A stretch of 6,927 nucleotides of DNA from Candidatus Avipropionibacterium avicola (lineage in GTDB: Bacteria > Actinomycetota > Actinomycetes > Propionibacteriales > Propionibacteriaceae), in assembly GCA_018715445.1 (NCBI GenBank), contig DVLP01000021.1, forward strand, positions 1 to 6,927, given 5' to 3'. This document shows, in pieces, positions 1 through 5,917 of the stretch; positions within the stretch are counted from its first letter, which is position 1; every line of letters begins with the position of its first letter. Made by a program: the position numbers and the translations under genes. A model generated the notes under the pieces. The model searched no databases. It was not told the DNA's origin and saw only the letters and a list, made by a program, of their open reading frames with translations.

Positions 1-294
1 CTCGAAGACAGCGGCGACCACGAGCGCCTGCTTCATCGTCAGGGTGCCGGCCCCGACACTGGTGCCGAAGGAGTTGGCGACGTCGTTGCCGCCGATGTTG
101 AAGGCCATGAACAAGCCGAACAGGATCGCCGTGATCAGGATCACCGGGTTGGCCCCGCCGCCCACGTAGCCCAGCGCCCACACCACGAAGGCGACGGTGC
201 TGACCAGCATCAGGGCACCGAAGGCCAGGTGCCAGTTCCGGTCGGGTCCCAGGAACCGCGTGGGGGGTGCGGAGGGCTGTTGGTCAATCGACAT
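1..294 (-). CDS. PiT-family inorganic phosphate transporter, N-terminal part (cut by left edge)
   Basis: This is the first 98 residues of a membrane phosphate permease of the PiT (PHO4, PF01384) family, which imports inorganic phosphate using an ion gradient. A short hydrophilic cytoplasmic leader (about residues 1-20) is followed by a first hydrophobic segment (about 22-42) and a second (about 49-66). The second leads into the family hallmark [19 protein letters not shown] at residues 68-86, the phosphate-binding signature repeated in both halves of PiT proteins. The reading frame is open to base 1, so the remaining C-terminal part lies outside the window. The ATG at 294-292 is preceded by a purine-rich GGGGGA about 7 nt upstream. 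The ATG at 316-314 is out of frame. The gene follows ddh on the same strand after a 129-bp gap with a hairpin, so it probably has its own promoter, although I see no clear hexamers. The family call is firm; the coupling ion is not visible. Confidence 0.93.
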   Translation of the reverse strand, partial: MSIDQQPSAPPTRFLGPDRNWHLAFGALMLVSTVAFVVWALGYVGGGANPVILITAILFGLFMAFNIGGNDVANSFGTSVGAGTLTMKQALVVAAVFE

Positions 295-366
295 CGAGCG
301 TCCCCCGTGTGTTCATGGAGGAGCCACCTGCGTGGGATGAGGCGCACACATCGCCGATGATGTCAT

Positions 367-405
367 GAGCCCCGGTGTGGCTGTCCAGCCCGGGACCCGG
401 GTCTC
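367..405 (-). terminator. GC-rich hairpin downstream of ddh, candidate terminator
   Basis: The arms GAGCCCCGG (367-375) and CCGGGTCTC (397-405) pair with one mismatch. A smaller GGCT/AGCC hairpin (379-382 with 387-390) nests in the loop. The structure begins 19 bp beyond the ddh stop codon. There is no U-tract, which is common for actinobacterial terminators, so this could also be a processing or attenuation structure for the phosphate transporter gene downstream. The rest of the gap (295-366) shows no recognisable promoter. Confidence 0.4.
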
Positions 406-423
406 ACCGCACGGCGGTGGGGT

Positions 424-1413
424 TCAGAGGTCCTCGGCGCGCAGTTGGGCCGCTGGCTTCGGTGACAACAGGCCGGGGGCCACGTCGAACACGGTGACCG
501 CCCCGCGTTGGCCCTGCTGGTGCAGTCGGTGCACTGCGCGGGCGTAGGCGACCAGCACGCTCGCGGTGAACTCGGGGTTGCTCTCGAGGGTGAGGCCGTA
601 CTCGATGGTCTGGGTGTGCCCCTGGCCGGTCCGTCCGCTGCGCAGCACGAAACCGCCGTGCGGCATCCCGGTGTGGTCGCGGGCGAGCTCCTCGGCGGTG
701 AGGAAGGTCACGCTGGTGTCGTAGGCGTCGAAGTAGTGCTCCATGGTGACGATCGCCTCGGTCACAGCGTCGGGGTCGGCACTGTCCTCGAGCACGACGA
801 AGCACTCGCGGGTGTGCTTCTGCGCGGTGGTGAGCTCGGGCAGGCTGCCACTGCGGACCTGCTCGATCGCGTCGGGGGAGGGGATCGTGTACTGCACGGC
901 GTCGGCGACGCCGGGCACCCGTCGTACGGCGTCGGAGTGGCCCTGGCTGACGCCACGACCCCAGAAGGTGTACGTGGCGCCCTGCGGCAGGATCGACTCA
1001 CCGAAGACCCGGTTGATCGAGAACATGCCCGGGTCCCACCCGCTCGAGATCAGCGCGGTCGTGTCGCCGGCGCGGGCGGCGCTGTCGACCGCCTCGAAGT
1101 ACGCCGGGATCTCGGCGTGGGTGTCGAAGCTGTCCACCGTGGTGAACCGTGCGGCCAGTGCCGGTCCCTGCTCGGGCAGGTCGGACTTCGAGCCGCCGCA
1201 CAGCACCAGCACGTCGATCTGGTCGCGGTGCTCGTCGAGGCTGTCCCACGGGTGGACCGTGGTCCCGGGCAGGGCCGGGGTGATCGACTCCGGGTCGCGT
1301 CGGGTCCACACCCCCACCAGGGACATGTCCGGTGCGGCGGCGATCGCGGCCTCCACCCCACGTCCCAGGTTGCCGTAACCCGCGATGGCCGTACGGATCG
1401 TCGGTTCGCTCAT
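424..1413 (-). CDS. ddh: meso-diaminopimelate D-dehydrogenase
   Basis: This cytoplasmic NADPH-dependent enzyme (EC 1.4.1.16) interconverts L-2-amino-6-oxopimelate (the tetrahydrodipicolinate hydrate) plus ammonia and meso-diaminopimelate. It is the one-step route to lysine and the peptidoglycan cross-linking amino acid. Counting from the ATG (329 residues, the usual family length), the Rossmann dinucleotide loop GYGNLGRG is at 12-19. The substrate-domain signatures SSGWDPGMFSINRV (123-136), WGRGVSQGHSDA (151-162) and HTGMPHGG (247-254) closely resemble Corynebacterium glutamicum Ddh as I remember it. A GTG at 1416-1414 would add one residue. I prefer the ATG at 1413 because neither start has a properly spaced Shine-Dalgarno (GGAG lies only 2 nt before the ATG) and a -10-like TAGGCT sits 6 nt upstream, as expected for a leaderless mRNA. 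The gene is divergent from lsr2. Identification is very secure from the motifs. Confidence 0.96.
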   Translation of the reverse strand: MSEPTIRTAIAGYGNLGRGVEAAIAAAPDMSLVGVWTRRDPESITPALPGTTVHPWDSLDEHRDQIDVLVLCGGSKSDLPEQGPALAARFTTVDSFDTHAEIPAYFEAVDSAARAGDTTALISSGWDPGMFSINRVFGESILPQGATYTFWGRGVSQGHSDAVRRVPGVADAVQYTIPSPDAIEQVRSGSLPELTTAQKHTRECFVVLEDSADPDAVTEAIVTMEHYFDAYDTSVTFLTAEELARDHTGMPHGGFVLRSGRTGQGHTQTIEYGLTLESNPEFTASVLVAYARAVHRLHQQGQRGAVTVFDVAPGLLSPKPAAQLRAEDL

Positions 1414-1419
1414 CACTCC

Positions 1420-1425
1420 AGCCTA
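1420..1425 (-). promoter_or_regulatory. candidate -10 element of a leaderless ddh transcript
   Basis: On the minus strand TAGGCT fits TANNNT. Its last T is six bases before the ATG at 1413, so a start at the usual distance would fall on the A of the ATG. No good -35 hexamer is visible at 1443-1448, which reads CATCCA on the minus strand. Confidence 0.35.
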
Positions 1426-1458
1426 GACCGGCGCCACTGGTGTGGATGGGGCCGGCCC

Positions 1459-1494
1459 GGTGCAGCGTGATGCAGGGTCGCGACGGGTGCAGCG
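1459..1494 (+). repeat. short direct repeats in the ddh/lsr2 divergent promoter region
   Basis: GGTGCAGCG occurs at 1459-1467 and again at 1486-1494, 27 bp apart, with a related TGCAGG at 1471-1476 between them. They lie in the 132-bp gap between ddh and lsr2, just upstream of a possible lsr2 -10. They could be a regulator site, or chance in GC-rich DNA. Confidence 0.3.
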
Positions 1495-1496
1495 GC

Positions 1497-1502
1497 TAGG
1501 GT
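1497..1502 (+). promoter_or_regulatory. candidate -10 element for lsr2
   Basis: TAGGGT matches TANNNT, 46 bp before the lsr2 ATG, which would give a 5' leader of about 40 nt. No convincing -35 is visible. A proper ribosome-binding sequence, GGAAGGG (1535-1541), follows 7 nt before the ATG. Confidence 0.3.
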
Positions 1503-1548
1503 GTCACTCAGGAACCCCCACAGGGCCGTACGGCGGAAGGGTTGACCA

Positions 1549-1896
1549 ATGGCGAGGAAGATCATCACGCAGGTGATTGACGACATCACCGGTGACATGG
1601 TGCCCGACGGCCTGGCCGAGACCATCCGCTTCAGCATCAACGACGTCGACTACAGCATCGACCTGGGGCCGGAGAGCGCTCGTCAGTTCCGTGAGGCGCT
1701 GGCTCCCTACACCGAGAACGCCGAGCGGCAGACCGGGACGAAACGGTCCAGCATCGCCCCGCGTCGGTCCACGGCTCGGGTCGATCCGGCCCAGCTGCGG
1801 GCGATCCGCGACTGGGCCCGTGCCAACGGCTACGAGGTCAGTGATCGTGGTCGGATCCCCGCCCAAGTGATCGACGCCTACGAAGCCGCCCACTGA
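1549..1896 (+). CDS. lsr2: Lsr2 nucleoid-associated protein / xenogeneic silencer
   Basis: Lsr2 is the actinobacterial functional analogue of H-NS. It binds AT-rich, often horizontally acquired DNA in the minor groove, bridges it and silences transcription. The 115-residue product has the normal family length and layout. The N-terminal oligomerisation domain (about 1-58) contains the characteristic VIDDITGD and the [12 protein letters not shown] beta-segment (28-39). A short basic linker (about 61-77, rich in K/R/S) follows. The C-terminal DNA-binding domain includes [19 protein letters not shown] (86-104), in which RGR at 100-102 is the AT-hook-like contact motif, followed by the terminal VIDAYEAAH helix. 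The ATG at 1549 has a good GGAAGGG 7 nt upstream. It converges with the amidohydrolase gene, leaving 46 bp in which I see no strong terminator hairpin. In this window the only AT-richer patch it might prefer is the 4870-4935 regulatory region. The call is very secure. Confidence 0.96.
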   Translation: MARKIITQVIDDITGDMVPDGLAETIRFSINDVDYSIDLGPESARQFREALAPYTENAERQTGTKRSSIAPRRSTARVDPAQLRAIRDWARANGYEVSDRGRIPAQVIDAYEAAH

Positions 1897-1942
1897 CCCG
1901 AACGGCGATCGACCCGGCTCCTGATTGTCACTCTCCTGCTGT

Positions 1943-3220
1943 TCAGTGCAGCGCCGTGGGCCGCGGCATCACCAGGGCACCGTCCCGTACCACCGTGCGG
2001 CCGGACCGGATGACCTGTCGTACGGCTCCCAGGCGTTGCTCGCTCGTGCCGTCGAGCACCACCAGGTCCGCCTGCATCCCCGGTGCGATGCGCCCGACCC
2101 GGTCGCCCTGGCCGATGGCCTCGGCAGCCAACGAGGTGGTCATGGCGATGGCCTCGCCCAGGCTGCAGTCCAGGGCGACGGTGGCGCAGTGCACCGAGTC
2201 GGCGAAGTCGCGGAAGCCGGTGAAGCGGACCCCGGCGTCACTGCCGACCACGACCGCGATCCCCGCCTCCCGCAGTTGACGGGCCCAGGCGAAGTCCCGG
2301 ACGAGGTCGCCGGTCGGTGAGGCCGCCACGGCGTCGGCGCGCTCCTGATCGCTGAAGCCGACTGCCCCGTCGACCAGGGCACGTTGGATCCCGGCCAGGG
2401 TCAGCACCACGGTGGAGCTCGACCCGACCAACAGCCGGACCAGGTCCTGGGGCTCGGCGGGCTGGCCCTCGCCGTCGCGCCACAGGCAGTGCTCGATGGT
2501 GTCGACCCCCGCGTGCACCGCGCCCCGGATGCTGGCCACGTTCTGGGCGTGGGCGGCAACCGGGAGTCCACGGGCGTGTGCGGTCCGTACGGCGAGCTCC
2601 ACCTCCGCATCGCCGAACTGGGCGCTCAGGGGATCCGACTCGCGTGTCATGGTGCCGCCGCTGGTCATGATCTTGACCAGGTCGGCCCCGTTGTCGGCCA
2701 GTCGCTCGATCGAGGCTGCGATCTGGTCGGGCCCGGCGAGGCCGTTGCCGCACCAGTGGAGGTGTCCCTGTGGTGTGGTCAGGGGTGCTCCGGCGGTCAG
2801 GATCGTCGGGCCGAGGGTCCAGCCGGTCGCGACCGAGTCACGGATCCGGCCCACGATGCCTCGGGTGTCGCCGCAGTCACGCACCGTGGTGACCCCACCG
2901 AGCAGGGACTCGGCGGCGTTGCGGACGCCGATCGCGGTCAGGGCGGCGTCGTCGGAGGTCTCGAACCGGTGGCGGGTCCGCTCGTGGTCCACGTCGCAGC
3001 TGAACAGCAGGTGGACATGCGCGTCGACGAGTCCCGGGACCAGGGTGGCGCCGGGCAGGTGCTCGACCTCGGCGTCGGACGGCAGGTCCTCGATCGAGGT
3101 CACGGCGACGATCTCGGTGCCTCGGATGCCGACCGCCCGATCTCGGACGGGGTCGGTGCCGGTGCCGTCGTACAGCTGCTCGACGCAGAGCCAACGCTCG
3201 ACAGGGGTGGTGGAGCTCAC
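1943..3220 (-). CDS. Amidohydrolase-superfamily metal-dependent hydrolase (imidazolonepropionase / Xaa-Pro dipeptidase-like subtype)
   Basis: The 425-residue product is a cytoplasmic binuclear-metal TIM-barrel hydrolase of the type that cleaves amide or cyclic amide bonds (PF01979 group). All metal ligands of the subtype are visible in order: HVH at 68-70 in VPGLVDAHVHL, the carboxylatable lysine K183 in LVKIMTSGG, H224 in VAAHAQN, H244 in TIEHC and D328 in VVGSDAG. The N-terminal strand region (about 10-62) and the C-terminal GRIAPGMQADLVVLDG (376-391) form the small beta-sandwich typical of the superfamily. No signal peptide is seen. The start is GTG at 3220-3218, overlapping the upstream stop as GTGA. 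AAGGGA lies 5 nt before it, so it is probably translated by coupling as the last gene of the iclR operon. Substrate is not deducible: this branch includes dipeptidases, carboxypeptidase-like prolidases, ochratoxinase-like amidases and lactam hydrolases. The active site looks intact. Confidence 0.9.
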   Translation of the reverse strand: MSSTTPVERWLCVEQLYDGTGTDPVRDRAVGIRGTEIVAVTSIEDLPSDAEVEHLPGATLVPGLVDAHVHLLFSCDVDHERTRHRFETSDDAALTAIGVRNAAESLLGGVTTVRDCGDTRGIVGRIRDSVATGWTLGPTILTAGAPLTTPQGHLHWCGNGLAGPDQIAASIERLADNGADLVKIMTSGGTMTRESDPLSAQFGDAEVELAVRTAHARGLPVAAHAQNVASIRGAVHAGVDTIEHCLWRDGEGQPAEPQDLVRLLVGSSSTVVLTLAGIQRALVDGAVGFSDQERADAVAASPTGDLVRDFAWARQLREAGIAVVVGSDAGVRFTGFRDFADSVHCATVALDCSLGEAIAMTTSLAAEAIGQGDRVGRIAPGMQADLVVLDGTSEQRLGAVRQVIRSGRTVVRDGALVMPRPTALH

Positions 3221-4053
3221 GAGGATCCCTTCGGTGGTGGAGAAGTGGAGGCGAACACCCGGTCAAAGGTGCCGCCGAGCACGAGGGCCTGCTCGGTCGG
3301 GCCGGTGCCGGCCAACGCGGCCTCCGCGGCCTCGAGGGCGGCACGGTACGGGCCGGCGGACAGGCAGACCGGCCAGTCCGACCCCCACATCACCCGGTGG
3401 GCGCCGAAGGCCTCGACCACCAGCCGGTGATAGGTCGCGAGGTCGCCGTGGGGTGGCGGTTCGTGGGAGAAGGCCGAGGAGTTCGGCGTCTTGATCACGA
3501 CCGAATCGATCCCGGCCAGGTCCCGCAGCTCGGGGCCGAACCCGTGGTCCGGCGCGCTCGGATCAGGTCGTCCGCCGTGGTCGATGAGGACCGTCACCCC
3601 GGGATGGGCCCGGGCGAAGCGCGCCGCGGCCGGCAGGTCCCCGGGCCCACCGTGGAGGCAGACGACACCGCCGTGACGCTCCAGGGCCGCGGCCACGCGG
3701 TGGCTCACCTCATCGGTGAGCCAGTCCGGATCGCCCGGCGTCGACGGGCTGAGGCGGAACCCTCGGAATCCCCGCTCCAGCAGGGTTCGGGCCATCCGGA
3801 CCGGATCGGGCCCGGCCGGGTCGAGACGGGCAATGCCGACGAAGCGGTCCGGGTGCTCGCGCAGGGCCGTTGCGGTCACGGTGTTGTCCCAGCCGTGGAC
3901 CGCGGGCGTCACCACACAGGCTCGCCGGATCCGGTGGTCGTCCATCACCTGCAGGAAGTGTGCGGTGCCGCCGTCGGGGCCGTGGCGGGTGTCGAAGCCC
4001 AGATGGAGATGGCCGTCATTGCGGGCCGGGCCGGGGTCGTGAGTCGGTGTCAT
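3217..4053 (-). CDS. PF04909-type TIM-barrel hydrolase (amidohydrolase 2; lactonase or decarboxylase-like)
   Basis: The 278-residue product belongs to the Amidohydro_2 family, which contains 2-pyrone-4,6-dicarboxylate lactonase, L-fuconolactonase-like enzymes and some non-oxidative decarboxylases. Visible signatures are DGHLHLGF (13-20) with the H15/H17 pair, VCLHGG (131-136, H134), VLIDHGG (155-161, H159), MWGSDWPVC (222-230, catalytic D226) and the closing GGTFDRVF (260-267), a degenerate form of the usual GxNAxRLF. The size fits the lactonase-like members. The ATG at 4053 overlaps the iclR stop as ATGA, and its own stop overlaps the next gene's GTG, so three genes form one translational chain. 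The neighbourhood of a sugar-acid dehydratase favours a lactonase acting on a sugar-acid or related lactone, but that is inference. The C-terminal tail STSPPPKGSS is low complexity and probably disordered. Confidence 0.85.
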   Translation of the reverse strand: MTPTHDPGPARNDGHLHLGFDTRHGPDGGTAHFLQVMDDHRIRRACVVTPAVHGWDNTVTATALREHPDRFVGIARLDPAGPDPVRMARTLLERGFRGFRLSPSTPGDPDWLTDEVSHRVAAALERHGGVVCLHGGPGDLPAAARFARAHPGVTVLIDHGGRPDPSAPDHGFGPELRDLAGIDSVVIKTPNSSAFSHEPPPHGDLATYHRLVVEAFGAHRVMWGSDWPVCLSAGPYRAALEAAEAALAGTGPTEQALVLGGTFDRVFASTSPPPKGSS

Positions 4054-4841
4054 CGGTGCGCGCTCGCGATCTCGCCGGCAGTGGCGAGCAGGAGTTCGGC
4101 GATCCGGGCCTCCCGCTCGGCGGTGAGGCGGGCCGAGGGCACCGAGCAGCTGATCGCGTCACGGACCGGGTTGGTGCCGCGGGGGACCGGCAGGGCGATC
4201 CCGAGGCAGCGCAGGCCCTCGGTGTTCTCCTCGTGGTCGCTGGCCCACCCCCGTTCCCGGACCGCGCGCAGGTCGGCCCGCAGGGCACGACGGGTGGTGA
4301 GGGTGTGGGCGGTGAGCGAGGGCAGTGGGTCCGGCGGCAGCAGCTCCAGGGTCCGGTCCAGCTCGTCGTCGGGCAGGCTCGCCAACAACGCCTTGCCCAA
4401 GGAGGTGGCGTGGGCGGGCAGGCGACGCCCGACCCGGTTGATCGCGCGAAGGTACTGCCCGGACTCACGGGTGGCCAGATAGACGATCTCGGCACCGTCG
4501 AGGCGGGCCAGGTGGATGGTCTCGTCGAGCTCGGTGCGCAGCCGGTCCAGCCAGGGGCGCAGCAGCCCCAACCGGGGATCGGCGTCGAGGTAGCTGACCC
4601 CGGCGATCAGGGCCCTGATGCCCACGCCGTACAACAATCCGGTCTGGTCGCGCTCCACCCAGCCGAGGTCGGTGAGGGTCTGCAACAGGGCGTAGGCGCT
4701 GCTGCGCGGGATGGTGGTCGCGGCGACGATCTCGCGGATGCGGGCTGGTCGGTCCTGTCGTGAGGCGAGGTACTCCAGGACGGCCACGGTGTGTTCGGCC
4801 GACTTCACCGCACGGACGCCGCCCGTGGTGGTCGCCTCCAT
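4050..4841 (-). CDS. IclR-family transcriptional regulator
   Basis: This is a 263-residue DNA-binding regulator. The N-terminal winged helix-turn-helix spans about residues 11-75, with the recognition helix near 45-57 (PRSSAYALLQTLT). The C-terminal IclR effector-binding domain (about 90-260) shows the typical ETIHLARLDGAEIVYLA (107-123) and the LPAHATSLGKALLA stretch (141-154). IclR proteins usually sense a small carboxylic acid and control a neighbouring catabolic operon and themselves. Here the gene heads the two-hydrolase operon and is divergent from the KdgD-like gene, which points to local control in both directions through the 98-bp gap. The ATG at 4841 is the only well placed start, with a modest AAGG about 8 nt upstream. 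Whether it acts as activator or repressor, and its ligand, cannot be read from the sequence. Confidence 0.93.
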   Translation of the reverse strand: MEATTTGGVRAVKSAEHTVAVLEYLASRQDRPARIREIVAATTIPRSSAYALLQTLTDLGWVERDQTGLLYGVGIRALIAGVSYLDADPRLGLLRPWLDRLRTELDETIHLARLDGAEIVYLATRESGQYLRAINRVGRRLPAHATSLGKALLASLPDDELDRTLELLPPDPLPSLTAHTLTTRRALRADLRAVRERGWASDHEENTEGLRCLGIALPVPRGTNPVRDAISCSVPSARLTAEREARIAELLLATAGEIASAHR

Positions 4842-4883
4842 CGATTCGCCTTCGCTCGTTCCGTCCCTGGTCAGCTGAATGCT

Positions 4884-4911
4884 AGCGTACGGCTACAGAT
4901 GCAACAGGCAA
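4884..4911 (-). promoter_or_regulatory. candidate promoter of the iclR operon
   Basis: On the minus strand TTGCCT (bases 4911-4906) and TACGCT (4889-4884) are separated by 16 bp, a plausible sigma-70-type pair. It would start transcription near 4877 and give a leader of about 36 nt before the iclR ATG. The -35 lies between the two operator-like half-sites, so binding there would block it. No comparably convincing pair was found for the rightward gene. Confidence 0.4.
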
Positions 4912-4924
4912 CTACACATGTAGC
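4892..4924. promoter_or_regulatory. operator-like inverted and direct repeat in the divergent region (candidate IclR site)
   Basis: CTACA-CA-TGTAG (4912-4923) is a compact perfect inverted repeat. Its left half recurs as CTACAGATGCA at 4893-4903, matching CTACACATGTA (4912-4922) at 9 of 11 bases, 19 bp away. In addition GCTACA (4892-4897) and TGTAGC (4919-4924) are perfect 6-bp inverted arms. The region is AT-richer than its surroundings, overlaps the predicted leftward promoter and ends just before the Shine-Dalgarno of the KdgD-like gene (GGAAGG, 4926-4931). Position next to an iclR gene makes that regulator the natural binder; this is inference. Confidence 0.5.
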
Positions 4925-4939
4925 TGGAAGGATGTTGGT

Positions 4940-5881
4940 GTGGACATCGTGGATCGCGCCGAAGCCCTGCGGACTCGTCTCGGTGAGCAGATGCGTCAGG
5001 GGGTGTTGGCGTTCCCGCTGACCTCCTTCACCGAGGACGGTGAGCAGGTCGACGTGGCGGGCTTCGCCACCCACCTGCGGCGCCATCTCGACACCGGTGC
5101 GGTGGCGCTCTTCGTGGCCTGCGGGACCGGGGAGTTCCCCAGCCTCACCGAGCAGGAGTACCGCACCGTCGTCCGAGAGGCCGTGACGGTGACGGCCGGG
5201 CGGGCGCCGGTGCTGGCCGGAGCTGGGTACGGCTGGGCCCAGGCGCGGCGCTTCGTCACGATCGCGGCCGAGGAAGGGGTGGACGGCATCCTGCTGATGC
5301 CTCCGTACCTCGCCCGCGGATCCCAGTCCGGGATGGTCGAGCACGTACGGCGGGTGGCCACCACCAGCGAGCTGCCGTTGATCGTCTACCAGCGCGACCT
5401 GATGGCGCTGACCGCAGCCTCGGTGGCCGAGCTGTCCGGTCTCCCAGCCGTGATCGGCTTGAAGGACGGACACAGCAACTTCCTCGAGCTGCAACGGATG
5501 CAGCTCGCCGCCGGGTCCGGATTCCTGTGGTTCAACGGATCCCTCACCGCCGAGATGCAGTACCGCCCGTACGCGAGCGTCGGCATCGCCCCCTACTCCT
5601 CGGCGGTGCAGTCCTTCCTGCCCGAGGTCTCGCGTGCCTTCTTCCTGGCAGCACGGGAGGGTGATCAGGCCCGGATGGACGAGTTGTTGCAGGGCTTCTT
5701 CTCCCCGCTGGTGGAGATCCGCGACCGGGTCCCCGGCTATGCGGTCGCCCTGGTCAAGGCCGGTGCCCGGCTGCGCGGTGAGCAGGTCGGTCCGGTCCGC
5801 GCACCCCTGGTCGACCCCGACGGCTCCGACCTGGACGACCTGGCAGCCCTGATCGAGACCGGGCTGGCGCTGGTCCGATGA
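4940..5881 (+). CDS. DapA-superfamily dehydratase, probable 5-dehydro-4-deoxyglucarate dehydratase (KdgD-like)
   Basis: This 313-residue class I (Schiff-base) aldolase-fold enzyme belongs to the dihydrodipicolinate synthase superfamily. Motifs match the KdgD branch, which converts 5-dehydro-4-deoxy-D-glucarate to 2,5-dioxopentanoate, water and CO2 in glucarate/galactarate breakdown: GVLAFPLTSFTEDG (21-34), LFVACGTGEFPSLT (57-70), AGAGYG (93-98), DGILLMPPYL (115-124), the catalytic tyrosine Y150 in LIVYQRD, the Schiff-base lysine K175 in IGLKDG, and RVPGYAVALVKAG (263-275). The GTG start at 4940 is fixed by GGAAGG at 4926-4931, 8 nt upstream; the in-frame GTG at 4949 is too far from it. It starts the rightward operon and is divergent from iclR. 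It is not a biosynthetic dapA despite ddh lying in the window. Related superfamily members, such as pyrroline-4-hydroxy-2-carboxylate deaminase, also make 2-oxoglutarate semialdehyde, so the exact substrate stays open. Confidence 0.85.
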   Translation: MDIVDRAEALRTRLGEQMRQGVLAFPLTSFTEDGEQVDVAGFATHLRRHLDTGAVALFVACGTGEFPSLTEQEYRTVVREAVTVTAGRAPVLAGAGYGWAQARRFVTIAAEEGVDGILLMPPYLARGSQSGMVEHVRRVATTSELPLIVYQRDLMALTAASVAELSGLPAVIGLKDGHSNFLELQRMQLAAGSGFLWFNGSLTAEMQYRPYASVGIAPYSSAVQSFLPEVSRAFFLAAREGDQARMDELLQGFFSPLVEIRDRVPGYAVALVKAGARLRGEQVGPVRAPLVDPDGSDLDDLAALIETGLALVR

Positions 5882-5917
5882 CCGGGGCGGAGCGGGTCCG
5901 ATGAACGGGACGCAGCG
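5872..5917 (+). repeat. imperfect 23-bp tandem duplication at the gene junction
   Basis: Unit 1 (5872-5894) and unit 2 (5895-5917) are directly adjacent and match at 20 of 23 positions, with the first ten bases (GGTCCGATGA) identical. Unit 1 holds the last codons and stop of the KdgD-like gene and an overlapping ATGA. Unit 2 holds the ATG of the PLP-enzyme gene. The intervening mini-frame (5878-5904) encodes MTGAERVR then stop, resembling MNGTQRAR at the start of the downstream protein. Confidence 0.8.

Noticed and set aside
311..328. Possible PHO box (GTTCATG then AGCCACC at 11-nt spacing) upstream of the phosphate transporter
   Set aside because: The first unit matches GTTCACC at 5 of 7 bases and the second at only 4 of 7. 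This is too weak to call, though the location would make sense.
1449..1458. Ten-base palindrome GGGCCGGCCC in the ddh/lsr2 gap
   Set aside because: Pure G/C palindromes are expected by chance at this composition, and nothing ties it to a function.
508..1470. Long plus-strand open frame of 320 residues opposite ddh
   Set aside because: It is antisense to an unmistakable ddh, has low-complexity G/V/R/H-rich content and matches no family I know. Long antisense frames are expected in high-GC DNA.
1897..1942. Bidirectional terminator between the convergent lsr2 and amidohydrolase genes
   Set aside because: No stem of useful length with a short loop, and no T-tract, was found in these 46 bp.
2384..3494. 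Two long plus-strand frames of about 350 residues opposite the amidohydrolase
   Set aside because: They are shadows of the amidohydrolase coding strand, which carries every metal-ligand motif. Their own sequences are compositionally biased without domains.
3397..4763. Long plus-strand frames opposite the PF04909 hydrolase and iclR
   Set aside because: They cross gene boundaries on the opposite strand and show no recognisable motif. The minus-strand genes are clear.
424..5881. Reading ddh plus the DapA-like gene as a lysine biosynthesis cluster
   Set aside because: The DapA-superfamily protein has KdgD-type motifs (FVACGTGEF, VYQRD, GLKDG) and lies in a separate IclR-linked catabolic unit 3.5 kb away.
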